This document shows positions 35,361-48,699 of a stretch of 64,000 nt of DNA, piece by piece. Made by a program: the position numbers and the translations under genes. The number at the start of each line of letters is the position of its first letter. Positions within the stretch are counted from its first letter, which is position 1. The stretch is taken from assembly GCA_950106755.1 (NCBI GenBank), contig OX467091.1, positions 6,155,538 to 6,219,537 of the forward strand, in the 5' to 3' direction. The notes below the pieces were generated by a model. It was not told where the DNA came from, did not search any database, and saw only the letters and a program-made list of their open reading frames with translations. The stretch is from Climacium dendroides (taxonomy: Eukaryota > Streptophyta > Bryopsida > Hypnales > Climaciaceae).

Positions 35361-35859
35361 AAACACCTAATTTCTTTCAAAACACTAAACTAATTAGGAA
35401 TGCACACAAATTTTTGAACTCACCAAGATCACTTTGGAGAATTGAGGATTTGTGAAGAGCTATGTTGATCAAGAGAGAGGAATTGTTTGGATTACTTGAA
35501 TTTCTAACAAGCAGAGAGTTGCAACGGCATTGCGATTTGCATGGAAAAAACAATATTTTATTGAAAGTAGTTTTTGACCAGAAGCCCAGTTTCTTGTCCG
35601 AGGGGTTGAAGCTGGACAAGAAGCTTGGCCTCTGGTTAAGAATTATTACAAAAAGTGTTGCCACCTAGGATGCCATGTCATTTTTTCATCCATGCTTGAA
35701 GTTCTTCACCGGACAAGAGTTGGCCGTAGTGTAAACCCACTCCGGTCAAGAACAAGATTTGCTCCAATCATATTGCTTCATTTTCCTAGAATTCTTGATC
35801 GGTGCACTTCTTGACCGTAGTCTAAACCGGCCCTTAGCCTCTATAAGGAAAAAATATAA

Positions 35860-37720
35860 AAAGTCTAAAAATAATAATCTGTCAAAAGTTAGTCCAAGAG
35901 CTAAAATACCACAAAGTAAAATTAGGAAGAAAAAAATTAGAAGTTAGAGGTGGGAATTAGCCACTAGTAGGAGAAATTAGTAATTCTATACTCATCATTC
36001 TTTTTCTCACTAAAACTCTTCAAATTGCAACAAAACTAAGAAATAGAAGGAGTATAGACTAGAAGAGGAGGGAAATATCTAATTCCTTGTTAGACACCAA
36101 TTTTCAAAATACAAGTGAAGAAGATGAAAAGTTTATGTGGTAGTTGAAAAGAAATTTGAGTTGATAAGATTTAGAAGGAAATCCTTGAAATCCAATTAGA
36201 ACCATCAAAAACTTTGGTAGAATAATAATGACTTATAAATATCAAGAGTCAATTATTATTTAGAAGTTAGTGCAATTATTTAGTGTTTCAAAGTCAATCC
36301 TTGGCACTCAAATAAATGAGAGGAATAGTGGGAAAGAAAAGAAAAGATAAGGGAAAGAGATGGAAACTTGAAAGATTTTGAACTTTAAGCTTGTAATTTC
36401 TATCCAACTTTAAGCCGTAGGCAAAAATATCAATCAAGTTTGAAAGATGACGGACGATGAAGCATTTTAAAATGCGTACAACTACCTCAACGATAAACCC
36501 AACTCCGAGGTAAAAAATTGCAATCTTACTCTACTTTTGAATTATCGAAAATAGGTTAAATTACCATATGGCTAAATTATCCATAAGATTCAGAGCATAA
36601 AGATTAAGTCTTTGTTCAAAGTTAGTAATATCAGATGGTAGATCTTCCTTAGGGATTTTCAAAAACATCTCACACTTAGAAATCTGATTTAAAATAAGAA
36701 AGATAGAAACGAATGAAATTTAGAGTCAAAATTGGATGAAAGTTAAATAAAACAAAAAACTTTGGAACAAATTGAGTAAATCAAAGGAAAGTTATTATTT
36801 AGCACCCAAAACCAAAAGAAAAAATTAATTTCAAGTTGTAGATTAGGAAATATTAGTAGATGAAGTTTGAAAAATTGATTAGTGGTCAAACTTCATCCAT
36901 CAATAACTTATAGTAGAAGAATCCAATTAGTAAGTATGAATCCAATCTAGAATCCTAAAATTAGGAACTACAAGAAAAAGATGCAAACTTTCCAAAAATA
37001 ATAAATTGACAGAAGTTAAACCCAAGAAAGGCTAATCTAGAACTTGGAGGTTAGATTAGAATGATAACTAAGAACCACAAGCTCATAGAAGAAGATAATT
37101 AGAACTCATAGGAACTCCAAACTCATGAAAAGACTAAAAACCAACAAAATATTGAAGGATGAAGTTCTAGGCTAGGATTGGATGAAACTTCAGTAGAATT
37201 GTCGACTTAAGACCAAACTTCAAAGTTAGATAGCAAGAAATATTTTAAGTATATATTCAAAATATCAAAGTCTTTTGAATTAGGAAACTAGCATTAAACC
37301 TCGCATGAAGTTTGATGAATTGATTAGCAATCAAACTTCATCTACTCATATCTTTTGCTAGGAGTGTCCGATTAGGGTAAGTTTTATAATTTTGGAAAGG
37401 AAAATTAATCATCTACAAGATGGCATACTTATGTTGTGTTCAAACCATCTTTTGCAAAATAACCACGATGGCACATTAAAATTTACAATCACTTGATAAA
37501 CAATAGTTTAGATCTTGTTTTGATTGAGTTTTCGCATATTTAAAGCCTATTTAGGAATTAGAAAAGATCCATTGCTTGGAAAGCACAATGAACCGACATT
37601 AAAACACCCATAAGATAAAACCAACTAAAAGAACTTGATTGTGTTTGATGATTTACCAAGGGTGGGTAAATAAACACTCACAAGGCCCATGCATGGGCTC
37701 TATATCCTAAAGGAGTTAAA
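35860..37720. repeat. Dispersed AT-rich repeat, copy 2
   Basis: Non-coding and A-rich, with the same ordered phrases as 1200-2900 (GATGAAGTTTGA / CAAACTTCATCCAT at 36860 and 37306). No frames of interest. Confidence 0.5.
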
Positions 37721-37727
37721 AGCCTTG

Positions 37728-39145
37728 TATTCATTTCAAAGTTCTGGCCCAACGAATTGTTGCACAACAATCATATAGTTAAAGTACATAAACCGTGCGC
37801 TATTGATATTCATTGTTTTCGCACTGATTCAGTGCGTAAAAATACACTAAGTCAATGCGATTATGGTACAAACCCATGAAACAACGATAACTACACGATA
37901 ATTGTTGCCAAATCGTAGGGTCTAATCTTTGTGATGTAATGCCTCTCTAAAATTTGTCCATAACTTTTTATTAGAGACTTGAAATGTCAAACGGATTTTT
38001 GGAGATGAAATATGGCTTAACTCCACCACCTTTTTCTAATTCAAAGTTTTTCATAAAAAGTTATTCTACTATGCCTAAATGAGGTTTGAAATTATAGTTT
38101 TAACACAATTCCTGCATTTTCAAGTTAACAATCATCACAAAGTTTAGACCCTACAATTTGGCAACAATTATCGTGCGGTTATCATTGTTTCATGGGTTCG
38201 TACCATAATCGCATTGACTTAGTGTATTTTTACGCATTGAATCAGTGCGAAAACAATGAATATCAATAGCATACGATTTATGTACTTTAACTATATGATT
38301 GTTGTGCAGTTTTGGCACAACAATTGTATAGTTAAAATACATAAACTGTACGCTATTGATATTCATTGTTTTCGCACTGATTTCGTCCATAAAAATACAC
38401 TAAGTCAATGCGATTATGGTACGAACCCATGAAACAACAATAACTGCACGATAATTGTTAACAATCCGTCTATCCTTGAGTTTGAGATGATGAATGGTCA
38501 ATCAAGCCTCTCATCCTTAAGTTATCTCATATCCTTTAAGTGATCATGACAAACAATGAATTTCAGTATAAAAAGAACCCTCCACTCTCCATTCTCACCA
38601 AGTGCTAGTAGAGTGAATCTATCATTACACCATCAAGTTTTTTGTTGGTCTAGTCATGGATTTAATTCAAATATTTTTTGCAATTATACAGATGTAAATT
38701 ATAATTTATTAGATTATACTAATCAGTTATTAACAAACAAAATTAAAAAAATTTAATTAAGAAAAAGATTATTGCTAATTAGAAAGGTGATCAACAATTT
38801 AACATTGACAATACTTTTTCATACATTGATAACATTTAATAAAGGTTATTCCAGTACAAATAGCAATGACATTATTATCATAAATTTTTCATGTACTTCA
38901 ACGTAGATAAAATGCACGGCAAAGATAATAGTTTTTTGTACATAATTTGTGTCATTAGCGCACTTGTGATTAACGTATAGAGGTCACATAGTTAATACAA
39001 ATGACAAAATAGTACCACTTCTTTGCAATAATCATGTGCATTGTAACGATGTGATAACTTACAAATTAATGTACACACCCATGAAACAATAGTAACTACA
39101 TGGTAATTACTAACAATTTGTTGGGCCAGAACTTTGAGATGAATA
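37728..39145. mobile_element. Inverted-repeat element with three internal ~170-bp repeats
   Basis: The terminal inverted repeats are TATTCATTTCAAAGTTCTGG followed by CCCAAC at left, and the inverse with one or two changes at right (39112-39145). Inside, a unit beginning CAACAATCATATAGTTAAAG lies at about 37755-37925 (direct), 38123-38315 (inverted) and 38316-38470 (direct). The first two make a large foldback. No coding frame. No clear target-site duplication was found and the superfamily is unknown. Confidence 0.75.
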
Positions 39146-39775
39146 GGTCTTTATAGTAAGCTCAAAAAGAAATAAAGTCCTAATTTCTTAGTATTCTTCT
39201 TTGTTTCTTCAAAAATTTCACCTTCTTCTTAATTTTCACTAACCAATAATGTCATTATTTTTGCCTATTCAAATTTGTTGCAAAGAATATTCAACTTTAG
39301 ATGTTGAATAGAGTTGAATACTCTAGTTTAACAACAAGTTCATCATAACATGAATATTCAAGTAAATAAATTCAATTTATGAAAATTATTAATCATATTC
39401 ATCTTCTATAGTGAACCAACTATCTACCTAATGTAACCTTTTAATACTCACTCATCCATTAAATAATAACAAATGATGTGAAAAATACACTTCATTAAAT
39501 TAATGTTCATTGAAGAAGATTGAAAAAAATCATGCAATATATCAATGAAAAGTAGAAGGAAAGCCCTACATAATTCATATGCGTCTTACATATGATAGAA
39601 AAATTTCAAGTATTTATTATGAGTTTCTTAAACCAACCAAATCATCTTTAATTTGAGCACTTAGAGAATAATGTCATGCTTATTCTCATATATACAAAAA
39701 TCATTTTTTATATGTCCATATCATTCATACAAGGATTTCAACAATAAAAAATTGATTAATGTCAATGGTTAATTG
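39146..39775. other. AT-rich intergenic stretch
   Basis: No frame, repeat or transposon end recognised. Confidence 0.5.
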
Positions 39776-39779
39776 TTAA

Positions 39780-40981
39780 TTCCTAAAGGACCATTGTCCC
39801 TTTAGAGGACAAATTCTCGGGACAAATTCTCGGGACAAATTGGATTTTGGGCAGGTACCTATGGGCTGAAATTTTGTCATGATTTTTTGAAATTTTTTTT
39901 GAAGATAGAAAAACTGATGGGCTTCATGGGAATATACTTTTTTTTCAATTGATGCCTGGGAATGAAAGTCACGCCCAAATAAGCTCAAAATAGGGGAGAG
40001 GGGGCAACAAAAAAATTTCAAAAATTTGAACTTTTTTCTAAATTTTTTTTTCTCATACATTATATTTTTGTCTACATGGGAAACTTTGATTCATTCGATT
40101 TGGACTTTGTATGAGGAACTTACATCTTGTTTTTCAGGCAGTTAGAACATCTTCCTTAAAAAATAATATATAGAATTCATTTCTAAATGCAATTTTTACA
40201 ATTTTTTTGAATTTTTTTTTTGCATGATTTTGTTTGCTTTCTAAAACAATCTCACCATTGGAATTAGTGCATTTTAATTCCATCTTTAAAATATTAATAA
40301 TTTAGATTTTCCTTCTTTTTCATACTTACTTCTACTTAACAATTTTTTTAAATATGAAAATTAAGTTTTTTTCTGAATTTTTTTTTCCCTAGACTCTCAA
40401 CTCAATTTCCCAAAACAAGGATTTAAAGCTCAAAACTCTATACACTAAAATTGGTAAATAGTGTTGGCTACACTAATTATCAACAATAACACTAATTGTG
40501 ATTTGCAAGGTTAGTATTAGAACATTATTTATCCATTCTAATACTATTTTACCTCTATAGTAAAATTTGGTCATTTCAACATTTCTACTAGAGTGCATTC
40601 AATGTTAGATGGGAACAAAATATAGAAGTTGGAATGGTGGGGAAAATAGTGTTTGGAATAAAATACAAGGAACAACACTAATTATTACCCAACACTATTT
40701 ACCAATTTAGTGCAAAAAATTTAAGTTAAAAAAGTTCAAAGTCAAATAATCCAGTTCCGTACGGTGCTGAAGAATTTTTTTTTCACTTTAAATACAAATA
40801 TCTTTTAATCTATGTGGTCAAATTTTTGAAATTTTTTCCATACATTCTCATACTATTAAGGTATAAGATTCTATGGTTAAATTTGCAAAAAAAATAATTT
40901 TCAAATTTTTTTTACTCTTTGCTACAAAAATGACAGTTTTGAGTGTTTTGGGGCAAAAATAAGGCCTTGGTCCTTTAGGGG
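39780..40981. mobile_element. piggyBac-type MITE, TTAA-flanked
   Basis: The ends are TTCCTAAAGGACCATTGTCC (left) and, inverted, CCCCTAAAGGACCAAGGCC (right). They are flanked by TTAA on both sides (39776-39779 and 40982-40985), the strict piggyBac target. It is non-coding. Its right two-thirds is homologous to 60830-61467. The end CCTAAAGGAC is also seen at 47816. Confidence 0.8.
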
Positions 40982-40989
40982 TTAAAATA

Positions 40990-41596
40990 TTTGAGGCAAA
41001 CCTAAAACGTGAGGCCATCAGAATATCAACCAATAGTTTTTTTCAAAATTTAAGGAATAATGGCATAAAGATTTTTTTTGACTAATTTTTGACTAATTTC
41101 ATGGGGAAATTTGGGGTTAAATTAGCCACCTTGCTACAACATTTGAAAATGAGCTAAAAATTAGCAAATATAGCAAGTCACGTGTAAATACATTAGAAAG
41201 ACACGTGGACAAAAGATACCGTAGACAAAAGTTAAAATAAAAAATTATGCCCGTTCATTTTGCTGCCTCACTCTGCATCTCCACCCTCGCGTTAGGGTTT
41301 CATGTATTCTCGCTCCTTGCCAGTGGAGGACCGTGGCTCCATGGATGTCTCTGTAGCTACTCTTGTTATTCCTTTGGAAGCTTTCAGAATCTTTCCTCAG
41401 TTCATTGAAAGCCTTTTTTTTTAGTGAGCCGCGAAGACGACGGTGTTTTGAATTGCGCTCGTAAAGATTGCGGAGCAAGTTTGCCTCTGCTCTTTCTGTT
41501 TGAAGCGGATTTGCGGACAGGCGCATTGCGCTTCGGAGCTTGAGCACGTATTTTTGTTCGAGGAATTAGAGTTCGTGTTATTTTCGGCTAGTTCCG
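40990..41596 (+). promoter_or_regulatory. SERRATE upstream region and probable 5' UTR
   Basis: AT-rich to about 41250, then GC content rises and there is a TTAGGGTTT word near 41293, a common plant promoter element. No convincing TATA box. The start of transcription cannot be fixed from sequence. Confidence 0.4.
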
Positions 41597-44500
41597 ATGG
41601 CAGAGGTGATGGCGGACGTGCCCCCGGAGCCCGCGGTGAAGGAAGAGAGTCGCCGTGACCGATCGAGGGACCGCGGCTCGGAGGACCGAAGGCGCGACCG
41701 GGATCGTCGAGACGATAGAGAGGACAGGGGACGGCGGGACGGTGACCGTCGCGACAGGGACCGGGACTACAAGCGCAGGAAGAGTGGCACTCCACCTGTG
41801 GGCGGTTCTTATCGAGACCGGCGGCATAGCCCTCGGAGGTCCTCGCCTCCCTACAAGCGTCGCAGGGATGATGAGTTTGATGGACGAAGAGGAAGTCCTG
41901 GAGACGATCGGAGGTATTTTCTCAGTGACCTTGCCTTTTGCTGAAGCGAGTTCCTTGTGCTTGCTCTTGCTCCATTTTGCATGTCCAATATCTCTCATCC
42001 CTCTTTACTGCGGACTCACAAGCACTGAGCGCCGTCCGATACTGGATACACTTCACCACCGAACTCACATCATCATTCTTACATACTTCTCTCAAGCTAG
42101 AGTTATCTACTAGTAGAGCTTCGTAATGCATATGTAATACATATCAGCACTGATATTTAAGTGGCGCAATGGTCATCGTTGAAATTTTAGGGTTCGGGTT
42201 CGGTTCAATTTGTGCGATTCTTCAGGTGTTACGCACTACATTTGGCCACCAAAATCCCTCCATCATTCTTACATACTTCTCTCAATTTTTCTCCTAGTGG
42301 AGTTTCGGAATGGATGTATGCTACACCAGCACCGATATCTCTGTGGCATAGTGATCGTCGTTCTACCTTCAGAACAGCTCCTAGGGTTTGTTGCGGACAC
42401 TGCCTTTGGCATTTTGCTGGGGTCGCATCTTTGAATTGATAAACGGGATGCACCTGTAGGCTGTCTCGGGCGAATGGGTCTATTAACAGAGCTGTGTCTG
42501 GTGACGATGTTCTTGTGAGCTCTTCTGTGTAAGCACAAGTTGTGCTTGCAGTTTGGTGAACCTAATCTTGATTGAACAGGCTAGGGAGTAACTGACACCT
42601 CGATGTTGATACAGGGATTTTTGATGATTGTGAAAGGACCTTCTCATCTCTGTCGATCTTCTAGCATCTGTTGAGAGTTAGTGAGGATGCCCAGCTTCTT
42701 CTTACATATCTTTAGTTCTAGTTAGAGCAGAACTGCTCTTTCTGCCTCAGAGTTCATTGCCAGAGAGAAGAGAGTTAGTGATTTAGCCCTTCTCAATCAT
42801 CTTGCCGAGTTGTTCAGATTCTGCCAGTTGCTAAAAAAAGATTAGGAGAGACAGAGAACAGCACCCATTCAGTGACAATCAGGAGGAACCTGACGTGCCA
42901 GGCTTGCCGATGAAGGTGCTGCTGCTTTGCAGCTTAATGAGGAGCAGTGCCTTATAAGTGTTGTTAAGTCTTTCCATGTTTATGTGCGAGCTGGTCAAGG
43001 CTGTCATTGGGCTCTACCCGACCTCTGTAAGTTGATGCTAGTTGCATACTTGGGATATCCATCAGGTGATTTGAGTCTCCCAGTCTCTAACGGTTCAGTT
43101 ACATGGTGTAAGGGTTTGTAACAGTCGTGTCTTTAGCCCCGACCTGGGCATAGGAAGAACGTTTTAAGAGGGAAACAAAGTTTTTCACTTCTTGCTGATG
43201 TCGGACTGCTACTTGTTGCAGATATGGAGGATTTGATGGAATCGGTGCATTCGGACGAGGTTAGTTTTCAAAGAAAATGCATATGTTAGTCCTGAATGTG
43301 CAGGAATCTTCTTAAAATGAATAATATATAAATGCAGAGACTGAGGAACTTGTTTTAAACATTCACTAGAAAGTCTCTAAAACTTCTGTGTTCACTTTTG
43401 TACGGTTTTTGTAGACTTTCAGTTGCCATGTTCAGTGAAGCCTTGTACAGGTGGGAACTTCATGGGGGGTAATCATATTTCATGATATGTGTATTGGTAT
43501 TAGAATACTTGTTTTTTGGAGGAAACTAGTGCGGGAATAACGCCTTTGTCTCTATTTCATGCGAGGTTATCTAGGGGCTTCATAATCTTTTGTATACTGG
43601 TCCTAGTAGTTTCTAAAAATTGCTTTGATCAGGCCGTGGAGGGTTTAGGGATGGGCCATATCCGAGTATGTACGGCGGCGGGCCTCCGCCAAGAAGGTTT
43701 GTTTTCATTTACTGTATACACCAGTGACTGGGCTACAGTGGCCTTATAATCTTTGTTTCTGAGAGGAGCCTGTTGAATTATTATGTTAGCAATGATATAA
43801 CCTAAGGCAATGTGCAGGGATGGCTTGATGTCATACAAGCAGTTCATTGTGGAGCTTGAGGACGATGTTTTACCAGGAGAAGCTGAGCGTAGGTAATCGG
43901 ATTTTTTCGTATTCTACTTTCGAAATTAATAATTAGAGAGTTTTCGCAGTAGAGCCTCCCTATTGCAATACGGTTGAGTGGTTGCACGATGTTTGCTCTG
44001 ATCAGTTTATGGGCAGTTAATGGTTATGAGCATTACCAGAGTCCTCTCAAGATGTGGCAAGATTTTGAAAACGGACTAGAGCGTACTGGTATTAATATTA
44101 TTTTTGCGTTCTCAGAGGACCAGGGGCAGCTAGTTCTCCTTGGGTTTAACTTGAAAAATATTAGCATTGTTAGTATAATATTTCTGAAGCTGAGATACTT
44201 TACAGATATGAAGAGTACAAGTCAGAATTCATCACTACGCAGAAGAGGGCCTTCTTTGAGCAGCACAAGGACGATGAATGGTAAGATACTGGGATCGCAA
44301 GATTCTGGCTTTTCTTGCTTCTACTCGCATCTTATATTTTCTAGTTTCTTAAAGAGAAATATGAGCCGGTTTTACTCAGTTTCGGTTTTATAAATTGTTT
44401 TGTAATCGCTAATTCGGATTCGCATCATTTTTCTACAGGCTGCGTGAGAAGTATGACCCAGCAAAACTGGAAATCTTCCTAGTAAGGTAAAATTTTGCTT

Positions 44501-47414
44501 GTTATGGCTATTCTCCCTTGGAAACATCTAAGGTAATTTTGGGCCTTGAAAAGTTGGTGCCTTTCTGATGTGTACATTAAATTTGCATTCCGTGTGAGTT
44601 GAAATGAGCGTTGTGGTATATTGCAGGAGAAATGAAAATGCCAAGATTCTGTCTCGGGAATTACTAGCAGAGCTTCAAGCCGGTTCTCTGGATCTGTAAG
44701 TTCTGATCCTTTAACATGTGGAACATCTCAGGTCCTAGGATACCGGGACTTATTCATAAAGCATTTTTACGAAATGATCTCCTTTCTATGTTTATTGACA
44801 ACTGTTTGTGGTTGGCTTCCTTTTTAGGGGTCCAAGTGTAAGGTCATCAGGAAAAGAGGACTCAGGAGATGATGCAGACGGAAGTAGTAAGAGAAGAAAG
44901 CCTCCTCAGGAACATGTGAAAGCTCAGGAAATCAACGCAGCTCCAAAAGCGCATCCTGGATGTTCAGATCCCAAGAGAGTCCTTCTGGATATTGAACAAG
45001 CCCGAGCTCTCTTGAAGAAGCTGGACGCTGAAAAAGGGATCGAAGGAAATATTTTATCACCAGATCAGAGCTCAGAGAGTGACAGGACTGTTGGTGGTGG
45101 CTCGGTTGGACCTATTGTCATAGTTAGGTCTGGTACTCAGGTGAAAGGACTTGAAGGTACTGAACTTCTTGATGTTGTGCTCACTTATCTATGGCGAGTG
45201 CACTCGATCGACTACTATGGGCTGACAGAGTACAAAGAGCAACCGAAACGACTCCGGCATATTAGGGCTCAAGAGGCAAAAAGCAACGGAGATTCAAAAA
45301 GCAACGTAGAAGAGGCGGGCTTTGCGGATTGGGAGAAGAAATTGGATGCAACTTGGCAGGCACGGCTACAAAGCGGTGATATTATCATTTCTATGCTTGG
45401 GAGGGAGAAGCTGGATACAACAGCTAACGAAGCATTGGATCCGTTTGTACGTAAGATAAGAGATGAGAAGTATGGGTGGAAATACGGTTGTGGTGCCAAG
45501 GGGTGTACAAAATTATTCCATGGCCCAGAATTTGTACACAAGCATCTAAAGCTGAAGCATTCTGATCTAGTTGCTGATGTTGTTGCTAAGGCTCGAGAGG
45601 AGCTCTACTTCCAGAACTATATGAGGTGAGCTCTAGAACTTTTTTGTTTCGGGGAGGGTGCTATTATCAACTGGGTGCACCATCTCACGACGATTTCGAT
45701 TATTGAATCGAGAACATTGTATCAGAAGTCTCTGTACTTGTCTGCATGACTTCGTTGACATGTTTTTAATATTGTGTTGCAGTGATCCTGATGCCCCTGG
45801 AGCGACTCAGGTGGCGTCTTCACAGCCTGGACAGGTAGGCTTACCTTCTGACACCTATAACTCTCATGTCTATGTACATTTATGAACCCCTGGAATGTGA
45901 GGTGATGATCAACCCCTGACTGAGAATCGAGGGGTTGTCATGTCGGTGTGCTACATTCCGGGTTTTCCCTACTGTTGGCCTGAATGTAAGCAGTTGCTAC
46001 ACTTCGTCTGAACAGAAGCAGTGACTGCACCGTTTTGTCTGATTCGTTTTGGTGACATCATTGACTTGACTGTGATTGTGAACTAGCAGAGAGATGGTGA
46101 CAGAGGCCGAAGAGGAGGTCATCGACCTGGGTTCTCGGGACCCAATGGTGGACCTGGTAACCGAGCAGGATCTGATTGGCCCCCTTCAGACCACCCTCCG
46201 CGGGATGGCAGATTTGTTCCTCGAAATGGTGAAAGGTTTGAACAAGGATCGGGGAACAGGGAGGAAGAACAGCGTTTTGAAAGGGGTGGTCGAGATGAAA
46301 AAGCTCGTTTTGATCGTGGGGGGCCAGAACATACCCCGCCACCTCGTGACTATGCTCTAGGGGCTGGTGGACCTCCTTTCGAGGGAGGTGGACCGGCTCA
46401 AGGAGGTCCGTTCGAGGGTGGACCGATGGAGCCTCCCATGTTTGATCATTTCAATGGGCCTCCTTTGAGAGGATTACCTGGCGGTCTATTTGTACCAGAT
46501 ATGCCTGGTCCGCCTCAAGTTCTCATGCCTGTCCCTGGTGCTGGGTAAGCAGTTAATGACCCTTCTAGTGATTGTATCTGATTATGTTAAATCTAATGGG
46601 TTAATAGTTTTGGCTTCTTAACGAGTTGAACTCATTACTAAGGAGCGTAATATGCAATTTCTATCATCAAAGCTCTGTCTGCCTATATCTTTTTATCGAT
46701 AGTTTTGAAAATGGCTCCATGAATATTTGGGATGAGGTTAGAATTCCCTTCTTTGGCCCTGGGTTTCTGAAGTTGAGGATATGACCCACGTGAATCAGGT
46801 TATGAGTTTAGAACTTGCGTCAAGAGAGCGAGCTGCACCAATGATTTCTGTGCGTAGTTGCTTACTGTATATCCTGGTCTTTTGTTGCTCTGTGCAGTCC
46901 TTTGGGACCTTTTGTACCAGCTCCCCCTGAAATGGCAATGAGGTTTTTGAGGGAAGGTCCTGGACCGTTTCGCCCTGGTGGTTTTGATGGTGGCTATCAA
47001 GAGGAAGGTAACGGGGGACCTAGAGGCGGTAAGAGGGGAGCTCCAGGTCCTATGATGGGAGGTGGTCTTTTGGATGTGCCTCCTATGATGATGCCTCCAC
47101 ATGGCATGCGCCGCGACCCTCGGGGTGTGCGCAGGTTGGTTTTTTGATCTACCTCCCCTCGAAGACACTTTTGTAAATATATGAATGCTTGGTCCTTCAA
47201 GGGTTAATGAGATTTCAATTTCTAGTACTAGTAATGAATCCCTTGTACAAGGTGTTCATTACTAGTACTATTGTTTGTATTATTTCATCGTTAGACAGAT
47301 GGCCACTGTTTGTAAAACTGGATACTAACTGAGCTTATGTTGTTGATATACAGCTATCATGATCTGGATGCTCCTGAAGATGAAGTGAGCGTGATCGATT
47401 ACAGGAGTTTGTAG
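41597..47414 (+). CDS. SE: SERRATE / ARS2 zinc-finger protein, 12 exons, ~762 aa
   Basis: Inferred exons are 41597-41913, 43222-43259, 43633-43696, 43818-43892, 44206-44280, 44439-44486, 44627-44695, 44828-45625, 45783-45834, 46090-46544, 46898-47134 and 47355-47414. All have GT/AG borders and phases that agree. In order the product has an Arg/Asp/Ser-rich disordered N-terminus (RRDRDRRDDREDRGRR), then the SERRATE/ARS2 N-terminal domain from about residue 150 (SYKQFIVELEDDVLPGEAE). A helical core follows, then a C2H2 zinc finger at about 450-473 (CGAKGC, HKHLKLKH). The Gly/Pro-rich C-terminus ends in the hallmark tail DLDAPEDEVSVIDYRSL. In plants SERRATE works with DCL1 and HYL1 in nuclear miRNA processing and with the cap-binding complex in splicing. 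It is the only clearly intact host gene here. Length is close to Arabidopsis SE (720 aa). The exon 3 acceptor has an in-frame alternative at about 43642. Confidence 0.95.
41914..43221 (+). repeat. SERRATE intron 1 with internal duplication
   Basis: This 1.3-kb intron contains two diverged direct copies of a ~140-bp segment (about 42045-42180 and 42230-42370). Both contain CATCATTCTTACATACTTCT, then TAGTGGAGTTTCG or TAGTAGAGCTTCG, then GCACCGATATCTCTGTGGC or its variant. Confidence 0.75.
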
Positions 47415-47795
47415 ATAATCACTGTGGTTAGACATAGAGACCTTGGCGCTTGACTTTGCTCACGCAGATTAGTGTATTCCCAGCGACTCCAATCACAGAA
47501 TTTGCTTCCAAGTTTTGTATCATTCTAGAAGTGTTGATTTGCATTGGGAGTTTCTTAGTTGAAGATTAGTATCCTTACCTACAGCAGATATTTTGAGGGG
47601 TGACTCCATGTTGTTCAAGCAAAGGCAACACACTGTTTTGGGCACTTTTGGCTAATGTTTTACCATTGTGGAAATCGATAAGCCACTGATCTTGAAAAGA
47701 TTCGAATTCAATTTTTCTGTGAAAAGATTAATCTTTGACGAATTGGCAAAGTGGAATACTGCTGCATTTTCGTCTGCTCCAATTATTCAATTTAA
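47415..47795 (+). other. Probable SERRATE 3' UTR
   Basis: Moderate GC content until about 47790, with no frame. The AT-rich repeat landscape begins at the TTAA at 47799. No single polyadenylation signal stands out. Confidence 0.4.
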
Positions 47796-47798
47796 CCG

Positions 47799-47835
47799 TT
47801 AACCCCTAAAGTTAACCCCTAAAGGACTTAGTCCA
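47799..47835. repeat. Doubled piggyBac-type end (TTAA + CCCCTAAAG)
   Basis: TTAACCCCTAAAG occurs twice in a row (from 47799 and 47812). The second continues GACTTAGTCCATTGTG, like the ends at 39780 and 40981. No matching right end was found before the window stops. Confidence 0.55.
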
Positions 47836-48699
47836 TTGTGAAAGGTCAAACATCATATCTAAGCTCAATTTAGCCTTTTAAATTGTGTTCAAATAACAAT
47901 CTTATATTAATCTTATATTTTTATTACTTCAAACTATGAATTGTAACATAATATCTAAGCTCAATTTAGCCTTTTAAATTGTGTTCAAACAACAATCTTA
48001 TATTTTTATTACTTCAAATTGTGAATTGTATATCACTAGAAGAAATCTCAATTTGTTTCATGAAAAATTGTAATTGTTATCATTTTTGTTGCAAAAATTG
48101 AACATAAATAAGCAAGAATAGCAAAAAGAATCCAATTTATTTGAAATTTTCAGAATAAGTACAAATAGCAATAGAGATTAGTGAGAAAAATGTTCAAATG
48201 GTTATTTTATTTTTTACATCCAAAACAACCACAATAAAGACCTTGAAGTCAAATTCGACTATTAAACCAAATGTATTCTTTCATTCATTTGATGCATAAA
48301 TTTTTTTAAATTTTTACTAGAGGAAAACTAAATTTCCTATTTATGTTGTTTTTTCCAATAATTTTGATAGAAAAATCAAGTTATTGTGATTTTTTAAAGC
48401 TATAAGAGAAAATAAAATTATACCAATTAGAAAATATATTAGAATAATCTATAATTCTTATTATAAATGGAAGATAGAATAAGAAACATAATTGTATAAT
48501 TTAACTCATTGGCGAAGTGGATAGCAATACAAAAAGTGAGTGGATTTGATAGTCATTGTGGAAAAATCAATTTTGATGATACAAAAACTAACCAATGGAT
48601 CTTCTCCATGAATATGGATATGATTGAAATCCAAAGTCAAATTCCCAAAGTAAGCAGATTATAACGTTTTGACCAAAAAAATAGAGGTGCTGACCAGAA

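Larger units (their letters stand above)
30815..35834. mobile_element. PIF/Harbinger transposon
   Basis: The right end reads, inverted, GGGCCGGTTTAGACTACGGT and is followed outside by TTA, the usual Harbinger target. The left end shares GTCAAGAAGTGCACCG and some 150 bp of diverged inverted homology (30815-31010 against 35690-35830). The first ~17 bp of the left terminus and its TTA are not recognisable. Inside are a DDE_4-type transposase (+) and a Myb-like partner (-), converging. Both genes have stops, so the copy is inactive. A 191-bp repeat lies at both sides in opposite orientation. Confidence 0.85.

Noticed and set aside
41655..42113. 152-codon frame over SERRATE exon 1
   Set aside because: It is out of frame with the SERRATE exon and runs into the intron; the SERRATE frame has the family signature.
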